Origin: an uncultured Aquimarina sp.
Lineage (GTDB): Bacteria > Bacteroidota > Bacteroidia > Flavobacteriales > Flavobacteriaceae
Direction of reading: 5' to 3'
DNA length: 64,000 nt
Assembly (NCBI GenBank): GCA_947498935.1
Contig: CANMMM010000022.1
Span: 20,095-84,094 of the forward strand
Below, piece after piece: positions 1-8,311 of this stretch; position 1 is the stretch's first letter, and each line of letters begins with the position of its first letter. A program made the position numbers and the translations under genes. Under the pieces are notes generated by a model. The model was not told the origin of the DNA. It searched no databases and worked only from the letters and a program-made list of their open reading frames with translations.

Positions 1-1
1 T

Positions 2-454
2 GTATACTCCGACACTTTTTTTGCTGGTTTTTCTGCCAATCAGATTTTTGGACAAGAAATTCCTTTAGAATCTGCACAAGGAACACTGGCTACCGGAAGT
101 ATAAATACCAATTATAATCTATTAGCTGGAGGACGCTTCTCACTTTCTAAAACGCTACAACTCGTACCTTCAGTATTGTTAAAAAAAGAAGACAATACAC
201 CACTACAATGGGACTTAAATACCAAAGCTGTATTCAATAATAAATTTTGGGTAGGTGCTTCCTACCGAAACGAAGAGTCTATTTATTTCCTAGCAGGTAT
301 CCAATTCTGGGAAGCTTTCGCTATTAGCTATTCCTATGATTATCCTTTTTCTAGAATTGTAGGCTTCCAATCGGGATCGCATGAGATTGTACTGAGTTAC
401 CGATTTTTTGGTAATTATAAAGAGAAATGTTATTGTCCTAGATATGCCATGTAA
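2..454 (+). CDS. PorP/SprF family T9SS membrane protein, 3' end only
   Basis: The reading frame is open from the left edge, so the start of the gene is missing; about 150 C-terminal residues remain. Members of this family are outer-membrane beta-barrel proteins of the type IX secretion and gliding apparatus that work with SprE/PorE-like partners. The visible part has alternating beta strands and ends in the family's typical tail, SGSHEIVLSYRF, followed by a short Cys-containing end, CPRYAM. An internal ATG at 176 is not a real start, because homology-like sequence continues upstream of it. The family is clear; which of the many PorP/SprF paralogues this is cannot be told. Confidence 0.8.
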   Translation, partial: VYSDTFFAGFSANQIFGQEIPLESAQGTLATGSINTNYNLLAGGRFSLSKTLQLVPSVLLKKEDNTPLQWDLNTKAVFNNKFWVGASYRNEESIYFLAGIQFWEAFAISYSYDYPFSRIVGFQSGSHEIVLSYRFFGNYKEKCYCPRYAM

Positions 455-956
455 GACGTATCTTATCCAGAATGAAACTCGATAAGCTATCGTATTTGGA
501 GAATCAAATCAGGTAAAATACCCATATACTGATTACCTATTTGTATAGATAAAACGTCCCTTTCTTATGTATACAAATAGTAGTGGTAATCAGTATTGGA
601 TACAACACATTCATTGCTTTGTTAATTGAGATGTTATATTATAAACGTTTTTAAACGCGTATACCCTACCTCATTGCTCAAAAAAACTTTAAAAATGTAT
701 TGATAAGTGCTGATTAGTGTTACATTTACATACATTGCAGTCCTGGTAGTTCCTCTCCCAGATATGTATGTTGGTGATGAATCCGGTTTTTTTTGGTCTC
801 TAAGCTACTATTTTACTGCTTTATTTCCTGTTGAAGTGATTTACTTACCACTCATAATGAGCTCCATTACTTTTTCGATGGTACCGCCAATACTAGAAGA
901 AAATTAAAACGTAACGTATGCGTACAAAAGATGTTTTGGGATGTTAGAAAAAACCG
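455..956. other. Intergenic region with inverted repeat and one doubtful short ORF
   Basis: No convincing gene is seen here. A 66-codon reading frame at 707-907 (+) starts at a TTG, has no recognisable domain and no clear ribosome-binding site, and is not called. The notable content is the inverted repeat at 526-596. Confidence 0.5.
526..596. repeat. Long imperfect inverted repeat (hairpin)
   Basis: Bases 526-537 (ATACTGATTACC) pair perfectly with 585-596, and 538-547 (TATTTGTATA) pair perfectly with 570-579, leaving a 5-nt bulge (gtagt) on the right arm and a 22-nt loop. It lies about 70 bp past the PorP/SprF stop codon. There is no T tract, so it is a poor simple terminator; it may be an mRNA 3' structure or the remnant of a small mobile element. 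Confidence 0.6.
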
Positions 957-1382
957 CTAAAAAAACTGAAGTATCATTCCTACGATACCGATACACAGAC
1001 ATAATGGTGAGAAAACCTTGGAGTCTGCTATGGCAAATTCTGTGGTTTTTATTTTTTTGAAAAAACCGACATATTTAAACTCTCCGATGGCTCTAAGGAT
1101 AAATAACGTAGGAATCCCCCAATACCCAAAGGTGGTGACCCAATCGGGTAATGAAAAAGTGAATACTCCAGATTTTAGGAGGTATAATTGCCCAAAAGCT
1201 AAAAGTACAACTGCTACTACTAATGTTGCTGATCTAGGAATTGGCATCATAGCTGCATCTTTATCTTTGGTAGGAATGGCTTTTCGGAGTGCCCATGTGC
1301 CTCCAAATAACCAATATACATGAATAGCACCGAGTGCTGTAAATATTAAAAACAAAACGAAGGCAAGTATCGTATACATCAT
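957..1382 (-). CDS. DUF3995 family small membrane protein
   Basis: A 141-residue integral membrane protein of unknown function with four hydrophobic segments (about 3-25, 50-68, 80-98 and 122-140). The N-terminal stretch ALGAIHVYWLFGG is characteristic of DUF3995. The gene is divergent from a TetR regulator, and a perfect 20-bp palindrome lies 16 bp upstream of its ATG. This is the classic layout of a TetR repressor controlling its neighbour, so the protein is probably induced by a small ligand of that repressor; this is inference. The family has no established biochemical activity. Confidence 0.8.
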   Translation of the reverse strand: MMYTILAFVLFLIFTALGAIHVYWLFGGTWALRKAIPTKDKDAAMMPIPRSATLVVAVVLLAFGQLYLLKSGVFTFSLPDWVTTFGYWGIPTLFILRAIGEFKYVGFFKKIKTTEFAIADSKVFSPLCLCIGIVGMILQFF

Positions 1383-1397
1383 ATGCTTGGATCAATA

Positions 1398-1417
1398 TTT
1401 AGTACAATTGTACTAAA
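1398..1417. promoter_or_regulatory. Perfect 20-bp palindrome, likely TetR operator
   Basis: TTTAGTACAATTGTACTAAA equals its own reverse complement. It sits between the divergent DUF3995 and TetR genes, 16 bp from the DUF3995 start and about 50 bp from the TetR start. Size and symmetry fit a TetR dimer-pair site; binding by the neighbouring regulator is inferred. Confidence 0.7.
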
Positions 1418-1455
1418 AAATAATAACATACTAAGTATCATCAGAGTAAAAAATG

Positions 1456-1463
1456 TATTTTTG
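1456..1463 (+). promoter_or_regulatory. -7 promoter element of the TetR gene
   Basis: TATTTTTG matches the Bacteroidota -7 consensus TAnnTTTG. It ends only 5 bp before the ATG at 1469, which implies a leaderless or nearly leaderless mRNA. No good -33 TTG is seen at the expected distance. Confidence 0.5.
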
Positions 1464-1468
1464 CAGTC

Positions 1469-2092
1469 ATGAATGCCACGAAACAGAAGATTTTAACAAC
1501 ATCCTTAACACTTTTTAATCAGCATGGTATCGCTAAAGTATCCCTAAGAACGATTGCAGACAGCATGCAGATTAGCGTAGGGAATCTGCAATATCATTTT
1601 AAAAAAAGAGACGCTATTTTAGAAACGTTGTATTTTGAACTGGTAGAAAAAATAGACCGTATTATTATAACAGCTACGGATGATTTATTAGCTTCTGTAT
1701 GCGCTATCACTACAGAGATATGTGCCCTCTTTTTTGAGTATCGCTTTTTCTTATTGGATTTTACGGCTATCTGTAGAAATAATGAAAAAATCAAACAGCA
1801 TTATGCATCGCTTTACAAGCGACGAGAAGCTGAGTTTTTGCAAATAGTAGCAATGCTTATACAACACGGATTGCTCCGCCAAGAAGTATTACAACACGAA
1901 TTCTTATACCTGTTTAAAAGAATGGAGGTGATCAGTAACTTTTGGTTTTCTTCTGTACTCACACAGGGGCATGAACTTTCTGAAAGCACTATACAAGAAT
2001 ATGAAATCATGATGAGTCAAAACCTATATCCCTACTTGACCGAAAAAGGCAAACTACAGTATCGTAAGATTTTTCCAGATCAGATGTTGTAA
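1469..2092 (+). CDS. TetR/AcrR family transcriptional regulator
   Basis: A 207-residue DNA-binding repressor-type protein. Residues 3-50 form the TetR helix-turn-helix (KQKILTTSLTLFNQHG then VSLRTIADSMQISVGNLQYHF). The C-terminal part is a helical ligand-binding and dimerisation region with no recognisable specificity. It is divergent from the DUF3995 gene, with a perfect palindrome between them, so autoregulation and control of DUF3995 are likely. The ATG at 1469 is supported by the HTH beginning almost at once. The ligand is unknown. Confidence 0.88.
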   Translation: MNATKQKILTTSLTLFNQHGIAKVSLRTIADSMQISVGNLQYHFKKRDAILETLYFELVEKIDRIIITATDDLLASVCAITTEICALFFEYRFFLLDFTAICRNNEKIKQHYASLYKRREAEFLQIVAMLIQHGLLRQEVLQHEFLYLFKRMEVISNFWFSSVLTQGHELSESTIQEYEIMMSQNLYPYLTEKGKLQYRKIFPDQML

Positions 2093-2209
2093 GCTATTTT
2101 AAAAAGTTGCGCTTTACCATACGCTAAAAAAATACCTAAAAATACCTTTCTACAACTACAAAGGAAAACCGTATATTTAGCCTACATAAACTACTGCACA
2201 GCACTACCG

Positions 2210-3094
2210 ATGAAAGATACTTTATTCGAAACGATTGTAGATAATTACGACAACCTCAAATACAGCTTATTAAAAGCACAAACCTTTGATCCAGCGCATT
2301 ACGGATTTCCTGAGATTTATTATAAGATTATGGAAACCGATGCGCAGCGTGTTCTGGCATTTGAAAAAGCATTCGCACTACACGATCATTTTAGAGGTGC
2401 TACAGTATGCGAAATAGGCGTAGGTACACTTCCGCTAACCAAACTGTACATGCCGTATGTAAAAAAAGCGTACTTGATCGAAAACAATCCTGATTTAGTG
2501 CCTTTTATCAATGCAGAAATCCAAAAGTATCCTTGGGCAGATAAAGTAACGGTGATCTATGCAGATGCTATGACGGTAACACTTCCTGAAAAAGTAGACC
2601 ATATCATCGGTGAACTCATGAGTATCTATTGTGCCAATGAATTTCAGGTACAGATATTCCAGCATATGCGACAGTTTCTAACCCCTAATGGAAAATTGTT
2701 CCCAAATAGAATTGTGAATTTTGCGCGTTTGTGCGAGGCTACCATCGATACAGACATTCATCACTATCCTGTAAATTTTACGCGCCATCAACCCATGTTT
2801 CTCACACAGCAATTTTTAGTCAATGAAATCGAATTGCTAAAAGAAAAGAAACAAGGTGTTCGATTGAGTTTCTCAGTGCCTGTATTATTTTCCGGTACTG
2901 TAAATGCGCTCTATCTAGAGTCGTATGTAGAAGTTACGGAAGGATCAAATTTTACAGGTACCGATAGCCTGATGCCTCCAACAGTATTAAAAACTACCAA
3001 CACCCAAAAAGTACAAGCAGGTGATTTGGTACATATCGATTTTAGCTTTGAGTATGGTTCGTCTTTAGATCATATTAGTTGTGTACTTTCGTAA
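2210..3094 (+). CDS. SAM-dependent methyltransferase resembling PRMT-type enzymes
   Basis: A 294-residue class I methyltransferase. SAM motif I is visible as CEIGVGTLPL near residues 67-76, followed by an acidic residue after the next strand (YLIENNP) and an acidic loop (YADAM). The later stretch IGELMSIYCANEF, then a helix, then LTPNGKLFPNRI, has the arrangement of protein arginine methyltransferases (acidic loop, then a proline/glycine turn before a beta-barrel-like C-terminus). Protein arginine methylation is therefore a possibility but not shown; small-molecule substrates are equally open. It reads toward the 2OG dioxygenase pair on the other strand, so they are not one operon. Confidence 0.65.
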   Translation: MKDTLFETIVDNYDNLKYSLLKAQTFDPAHYGFPEIYYKIMETDAQRVLAFEKAFALHDHFRGATVCEIGVGTLPLTKLYMPYVKKAYLIENNPDLVPFINAEIQKYPWADKVTVIYADAMTVTLPEKVDHIIGELMSIYCANEFQVQIFQHMRQFLTPNGKLFPNRIVNFARLCEATIDTDIHHYPVNFTRHQPMFLTQQFLVNEIELLKEKKQGVRLSFSVPVLFSGTVNALYLESYVEVTEGSNFTGTDSLMPPTVLKTTNTQKVQAGDLVHIDFSFEYGSSLDHISCVLS

Positions 3095-3177
3095 CGTTTA
3101 CTATAAGTAAATAAGGTATGGGTATTATATGTTTTTGAACCTAAGATAGCTTGCAAACAACAAAACACACCCGAAGA

Positions 3178-3501
3178 CTAAGAATATAAACCCAGTTCCA
3201 AAACCGTTATTAAAAACAGTGGTATCCTGATCCATAAAGATGAGTTGGGGTGCATCTTGAGATGCTTTTTATCCACTACATGTTTACAATATTTTCTAGT
3301 TATACGAATGGAATGAATCGTTCCATTATAGCGAAGCTTACAAAAAGTGCGTTTCGAAATGTTTTTACACGATGCAGGAGCTTCCACTACTGACACATCT
3401 ACAATGCGTACCGTATCAAAAACAGCTTTCTCAAATGGTGAATTGTAAAGGATTGCACCTGCTATTGCTACAAAAAACACTCCTAGTATAGTACGTGTCA
3501 C
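3178..3501 (-). CDS. Small protein with two hydrophobic ends, coupled to the dioxygenase gene
   Basis: A 107-residue hypothetical protein starting at GTG. Its start overlaps the TGA of the upstream dioxygenase gene by 4 nt (GTGA), so translation is probably coupled. It has an N-terminal signal-anchor (MTRTILGVFFVAIAGAILY), a middle part rich in Cys and basic residues, and a hydrophobic C-terminus (IRIPLFLITVLELGLYS). No domain is recognised. The gene structure is good; the function is unknown. Confidence 0.55.
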   Translation of the reverse strand: MTRTILGVFFVAIAGAILYNSPFEKAVFDTVRIVDVSVVEAPASCKNISKRTFCKLRYNGTIHSIRITRKYCKHVVDKKHLKMHPNSSLWIRIPLFLITVLELGLYS

Positions 3502-4406
3502 AATAGATCAATATCAAAACCAATAATATCTCTATAGCCCAATTGCGTGGGATCTTTAGGTGCTATAGGAGTTACATAATGCCATAGATCATTCCCAAAG
3601 GTAAATTCCTCGCCCGTATCTGCCTGAAAAATAAATTCGCCTGCAGCCAATTCTTTGGCATAAATCAATTGATTCTGATCGGCAGTCATTTTTTCATAGA
3701 CCTGACTCTCTGCCCCTACAATATTATGGCGGTTGATGACCAAAGCCGACATAATGTACTGTGCGCCATCTTCGTGAATACCCTCTGGCGCATTCTCGCC
3801 TTTTACCTGTTGCTGTGCAATGGTACGCATCAAATGACTAGTCAGTTCTAACACACGTACCGATGGATGAATCTCTCGAACTAATTGTGCTATTTTTTTG
3901 ATCAAATCACCAAACCCTTGTTGTGCTATTAATGCCGCATCTGTTTGCTGGAATACACGCTTCCATACACGATGATCTGTTACATCTTGCGCAAAACCTT
4001 CTTGCTCCACACGCTCTATAAAAAAGGTATCATCCCATATCTCTACGCGAAATGTAGCAATACTACGCTGTCGTGTTACGACTGCTAATTCTTCAAAAGC
4101 CTGTTTTTGTGTTCCTGTCAGTTGCTGTGTCCATTGGTCAAAAACAGCAAGTGTACTACGCCCTTCAAAAAAAGCTTGATGCAGCCGTTCTATCGCTTCT
4201 TTGTCTTCTGAAAATGTAGCTTGCAGAAAAGACACTTGTTTAGAACGCACGAGGTATACATCATCCTGTAAGTGCTCGAAAAAAGGTCGGACTGATGTTA
4301 GAAACGCTGTAGTATTTAGTCCCAAATCCGCTAGACTTCCGACACGTACTGGAGACGCTACCTTACGACCTAATTGTTTGGAAATATCTTTTTCTGTAAA
4401 CATCAC
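3498..4406 (-). CDS. 2OG-Fe(II) dioxygenase family protein (isoleucine-hydroxylase-like)
   Basis: A 302-residue protein of the family that includes bacterial L-isoleucine 4-hydroxylase. Such enzymes use Fe(II), O2 and 2-oxoglutarate to hydroxylate free amino acids or related small molecules. The iron-binding HxD is visible as GIHEDGAQY near residue 210, and the distal His as NDLWHYVTPI near residue 278. The C-terminus YRDIIGFDIDLL is typical of the family. A small membrane protein overlaps its stop codon. The substrate cannot be told from sequence. Confidence 0.75.
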   Translation of the reverse strand: MMFTEKDISKQLGRKVASPVRVGSLADLGLNTTAFLTSVRPFFEHLQDDVYLVRSKQVSFLQATFSEDKEAIERLHQAFFEGRSTLAVFDQWTQQLTGTQKQAFEELAVVTRQRSIATFRVEIWDDTFFIERVEQEGFAQDVTDHRVWKRVFQQTDAALIAQQGFGDLIKKIAQLVREIHPSVRVLELTSHLMRTIAQQQVKGENAPEGIHEDGAQYIMSALVINRHNIVGAESQVYEKMTADQNQLIYAKELAAGEFIFQADTGEEFTFGNDLWHYVTPIAPKDPTQLGYRDIIGFDIDLL

Positions 4407-4568
4407 AAAACAAGAGAGTTAATAGTTGTAATTCTTAATCAAAAATGACATTCTTCGTCATATACAGCACCAATTTATGTTAATTTTACATTCTAAAATG
4501 CTTTTTTCAGAAAAAAAACGTTATTGTAGCAACAACTATCATTTTTTTAAACTTACAAACTCAACTAC

Positions 4569-6026
4569 ATGAACTACAAAATCTTTTTTCTATTCGGCTT
4601 ATTAGCATGTTGGCAACCTATTGCTGCACAACATACCGCACATTCTTTCTACGCGACAATGGCCCTGATCGATGCAGAGGAATTACAAGAAGAACACCCA
4701 CAAGACATTACCATTCTAGCCAAAAGGCGTAATGAAGCTGCTGTGTTTTTAACAGAAAAAGCCAGTCACCAATTGCATAAAAAAGTATTGGCACATGGGC
4801 CTGGTTATATTTTTCAGCCATCACAAGATGCTGCTATTAGTGCTTTGCACCAAGCCCCTACAGTGACCTCAAAAAAAATGCCTCTTCCCTTTTCGATTAC
4901 AGAAGATGCTACGGTACTACAAGCATTAAATAGCATCAATGCTGATAACATAGAAAACCATATCAAAGAATTAGAAAACTACGGCACTCGATATCATACC
5001 ACTAACAGTGCCAGACGTTCTGCCGAAGAATTAAAAGATAAATGGGAGGCTATGGCTGCACAATATGACAGAACAGATGTCCGCGTACGATTGGTCACCC
5101 ATACCAATACTCCGATGCCTTCTGTAGTGATGACCATCGAAGGAGCTGTCTCCCCTAACGACTATGTAATCGTAGGTGGACACTTAGACTCTACCTCATC
5201 TCAGGGCAATAATAATGCTCCAGGTGCTGACGACGATGCTTCTGGTATTGCTACTATTACGGAAGCCGCCAGAGCTTTATTCGAAATTGGTTTCCAACCC
5301 GAAAAAACCATCGAAGTCATGGCCTATGCCGCAGAAGAAATCGGATTGGTCGGATCGGCAGAAATCGCAAAATCCTATCGCAACAATAATGTAAATGTAG
5401 TAGCTGTAGGACAGTTTGATATGACTAATTACAACGGCTCTACCGAAGACATCTACTTTATAGAAGACAATACAGACCCAGAACTGAATAGTTTTTTTAA
5501 ATCATTAATCGGGCATTATAACCAAACTGGTGAACATGCTCTGACCTACAGTACCTCTGTCTGTAATTACGGTTGTTCTGATCACGCTAGTTGGCATCGA
5601 GAAGGGTACCGTGCCTCCTTCCCATTTGAGGCTAGTTTTTCTAATTCCAATCCTAGGATTCATACTGCTAGTGATACCTTTGATCTATCAGGCACTGCTA
5701 CTCACGCCGCTAAATTTGCTAAGCTCTGTGCAGAATTCTTGATCGAAGTGGCCAAAAATCAAGCTGTATTATCCGTTCCTGACTTCGAGAAAGAAGGCTA
5801 TCAATTGTTTGTACAAGCCCAAAACTTACATTACAAAGCTTTACAAACTGCTAGCCCCATAGATCAAATTTCATTAAAAGACGTATCGGGAAAAAGCGTA
5901 TTGATCAAAAATAAACTTGCTTTTTCTGGTAATTTCTCAATTAGCAATCTTCCGACAGGAGTATACATCGCTACGATCACTACCGAAAATAAACGACAAC
6001 TGAGCAAGAAAATGGTGATTCGATAG
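4569..6026 (+). CDS. Secreted M28 leucyl aminopeptidase with T9SS sorting tail
   Basis: A 485-residue zinc aminopeptidase closely resembling the Vibrio proteolyticus enzyme, which removes N-terminal, often hydrophobic, residues from peptides. It has a signal peptide (about 1-20), a propeptide-like region to about 110, then the catalytic domain. Expected residues are present: H205 and D207 (HLDS), the bridging Asp in GADDDASG (220-226), catalytic E256 and metal ligand E257 (AAEEIG), D284 (FDMTN) and H365 (RIHTASDT). The SVCNYGCSDHASW stretch keeps the Cys pair of the homologue. Residues about 430-485 form a type A T9SS sorting domain ending in KKMVIR, so export across the outer membrane is expected. 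Confidence 0.93.
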   Translation: MNYKIFFLFGLLACWQPIAAQHTAHSFYATMALIDAEELQEEHPQDITILAKRRNEAAVFLTEKASHQLHKKVLAHGPGYIFQPSQDAAISALHQAPTVTSKKMPLPFSITEDATVLQALNSINADNIENHIKELENYGTRYHTTNSARRSAEELKDKWEAMAAQYDRTDVRVRLVTHTNTPMPSVVMTIEGAVSPNDYVIVGGHLDSTSSQGNNNAPGADDDASGIATITEAARALFEIGFQPEKTIEVMAYAAEEIGLVGSAEIAKSYRNNNVNVVAVGQFDMTNYNGSTEDIYFIEDNTDPELNSFFKSLIGHYNQTGEHALTYSTSVCNYGCSDHASWHREGYRASFPFEASFSNSNPRIHTASDTFDLSGTATHAAKFAKLCAEFLIEVAKNQAVLSVPDFEKEGYQLFVQAQNLHYKALQTASPIDQISLKDVSGKSVLIKNKLAFSGNFSISNLPTGVYIATITTENKRQLSKKMVIR

Positions 6027-6051
6027 ATAGCACACATCATACGATTAAAAC

Positions 6052-6104
6052 ATACCCTAGAATGCTTGCTACAACAAATGTGTTCAGCATCTATTCTAGG
6101 GTAT
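6052..6104. terminator. 12-bp perfect hairpin after the aminopeptidase gene
   Basis: ATACCCTAGAAT (6052-6063) pairs with ATTCTAGGGTAT (6093-6104) across a 29-nt loop. It starts 26 bp after the stop codon. It lacks a strong T tract, so it may protect the mRNA end rather than terminate by itself. Confidence 0.45.
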
Positions 6105-6124
6105 ACTCATATAAATAGCTATAA

Positions 6125-6214
6125 GGGCGTTACCACAAGGGTCGGGCTATCCGCTATATCTTTTTTGGTTTTTTAAAGGAAACCAAAAAAGGATGCCGCT
6201 CCTATCCCTAACGC
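6125..6214 (+). repeat. Intergenic repeat copy A (poly-T/A core subtype)
   Basis: Begins GGGCGTTACC and ends ATCCCTAACGC, so the ends carry the short inverted repeat GCGTTA/TAACGC. The middle holds TTTTTTGG...CCAAAAAA, the same core as copy B at 13533 and unlike the other six copies. It lies between the converging aminopeptidase and AAA+ genes. Confidence 0.85.
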
Positions 6215-6233
6215 AAAAACGATTGTTTGCATA

Positions 6234-8141
6234 TTACATAGATGCTTCTTCCTCCTGCTGAAATTGTAAATACGTATTGACCGTTTGATTGATGGGAGGA
6301 ATATCTTCTTCTGTAATTGTAGTGAGTAGTACTTCGGTCAGTGGCGTGATGCTTACAATACGATTGGCTTGGTGTTCTATAATTTTTTCGAATAAATTAC
6401 GTGCTACTCTGGCATTTCCGAAGCTTTTATGTCGTTTTTCGTATAGCTTATCAAAAATAAATTGTAATTTTTCTTTTCCTTCTGCGGCTAGTACAAAATC
6501 ATTTTTAGAACAAAACAATTCAAAAATAGCTATCAATTCCTGCGGTGTATAGTGATCAAAGGTAAAATAGCGATTAAAACGTGATTGCAAACCTGGATTC
6601 GATCCTATAAAACCTTTCATCTCATCTGGATACCCTGCTACAATCACCACCAACTCCTGTCGATGATCTTCCATCTTTTTAAGCAATACCTCGATGGCTT
6701 CATTCCCAAAATCTTTCTTGGTGTCTTTCGCTAGTGCATAGGCTTCATCAATAAACAATACACCATCTATTGCGGTTTGTACGACTTCTTCTACCTTAAG
6801 TGCTGTCTGTCCTACATAGCCCGCTACAAGCCCTGTACGATCTGTTTCTACCAATTGCCCTTTATTTAAGTATCCTAAATGCTTATAAATTCTAGATACT
6901 AAGCGTGCTACTGTGGTTTTTCCTGTACCTGGAGGCCCCATAAATACCGAGTGTAATGAATTCGTAACATTCTTTAACCCTTGGGTTTCTCGGAGTTTCT
7001 GGACTTTTAGGAAATTAGATAGTTCTGTAACGGCGGTTTTAATGGTATTAAGTCCTATCAACTCCTGTAGCTCTGCCATTACATCTTCTAAAGTCTCATC
7101 GGCATCAATTTCGGTCTGTGTTACGCCTTCTAACTGCTGTTTCGGATGGGTGAGTTTATCATTAATCGTTTTAAGCAATTTTGTTTCTTCCTCTGAGATA
7201 TGACCGTCTGCTTTGGCTATTAGAGAAGCGATACGATATAAGAAAGCACCTGCATTGACAAAATGTGGACTCTCCAACCTTTTTAAGATCGAGGGTAATA
7301 AAAATTCATTCTTATACGCCTCTCCCAAATCAAACAAGCGTGCTTGTTGGATCACCTCGATATTCTGATCAAAACTATCGGATTGCACAAAGGTATTAAT
7401 GCGTTCTATAGACAAACTGGCTATGATGTCGTTGCCTTGTAATTTTTCGAATAGAAAGGCTAGGATAAATTTTATTTTAGTGGCTGCATCTGTATTCTGT
7501 GCATCACTTAGTGGGTATATTTTATTAAATAACTGGATGATGTCTTGCAGAATCACATGCGCTGCTTGGAACTCTATGGCATCTTCTGTTTTTTGAATCA
7601 TCGCATTGATCGTATTGGCAAATCGCTTAGTACGATCTAAATCTTCTGCTAGCTGCTGTATTTTTTCGCCTTCCGTTTTTAGGATTTGTAAAAACTCATA
7701 ATCGATAACAAAGTTTTGCTCACTCGCTTCTTTTTGATTTACAAAATCCTTGAACTTATTGGCAAAATCAGCTAAACTCTTTTTCTCATCTTTCTGATGG
7801 AGTCCGATAGCCTCTACAAAAGCGCGTAACTTCTGGAGGTGGGCTGCGGGTACTTCCTTAAAATCATCTGCTTCCAAGACATTGGGCGCTATTTCCCATT
7901 GCTGCGTTTGGGTATGAATATGTGTAGTCGTAATAATGATCGTTACGGCATCAATGGTGCCAGCGGCAGTATACAATACCAATAAATCTTCATTCTTAAG
8001 CCGTAGCGTAGGAAACAGTTTAGAAATAGTAATGATTTTTAACGGTCGAATCTCATTTCCTGCTATAAAAAAAGGACGTTCTGCTGCCGCTAACTGATTA
8101 AAAAACTGTGTTGTGATTTTTTGGTATTTTCTATATGCCAT
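6234..8141 (-). CDS. AAA+ ATPase of the CbxX/CfqX (SpoVK) type with long N-terminal region
   Basis: A 635-residue protein. The C-terminal AAA+ module has Walker A GPPGTGKTT from about residue 402, Walker B with D465-E466 (VLFIDEAYA), a sensor-like VVIVAGYP and an arginine-finger region (NPGLQSRFNR). The N-terminal 350 residues are mostly helical; around residue 300 a short stretch (IAKADGHISEEE) resembles the acidic motif of TerB-like domains. CbxX-type ATPases remodel protein complexes, with rubisco activation as the known case; no rubisco is here. It is the last gene of the leftward envelope cluster, 170 bp after the ABC ATPase gene. Remodelling of the PspA-like or transporter partner is inference. 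Confidence 0.85.
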   Translation of the reverse strand: MAYRKYQKITTQFFNQLAAAERPFFIAGNEIRPLKIITISKLFPTLRLKNEDLLVLYTAAGTIDAVTIIITTTHIHTQTQQWEIAPNVLEADDFKEVPAAHLQKLRAFVEAIGLHQKDEKKSLADFANKFKDFVNQKEASEQNFVIDYEFLQILKTEGEKIQQLAEDLDRTKRFANTINAMIQKTEDAIEFQAAHVILQDIIQLFNKIYPLSDAQNTDAATKIKFILAFLFEKLQGNDIIASLSIERINTFVQSDSFDQNIEVIQQARLFDLGEAYKNEFLLPSILKRLESPHFVNAGAFLYRIASLIAKADGHISEEETKLLKTINDKLTHPKQQLEGVTQTEIDADETLEDVMAELQELIGLNTIKTAVTELSNFLKVQKLRETQGLKNVTNSLHSVFMGPPGTGKTTVARLVSRIYKHLGYLNKGQLVETDRTGLVAGYVGQTALKVEEVVQTAIDGVLFIDEAYALAKDTKKDFGNEAIEVLLKKMEDHRQELVVIVAGYPDEMKGFIGSNPGLQSRFNRYFTFDHYTPQELIAIFELFCSKNDFVLAAEGKEKLQFIFDKLYEKRHKSFGNARVARNLFEKIIEHQANRIVSITPLTEVLLTTITEEDIPPINQTVNTYLQFQQEEEASM

Positions 8142-8311
8142 ATCATTGGTATTAATGATTCTAACTTTTTATAATTTGTGATAAAAACGATTTTTTACAC
8201 CCCATTTTTGAGTTCCGTAGCGTTGCTAAGCAACTCCCAATTACGAATACCACATTGCGCTAGATGTTTTTTTAAAAATGGTGTATACAGACTATCGAAT
8301 TGGCTTGAATA

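Noticed and set aside
707..907. 66-codon hydrophobic reading frame
   Set aside because: TTG start, no clear start signals, no family resemblance; could be a decayed fragment but cannot be supported.
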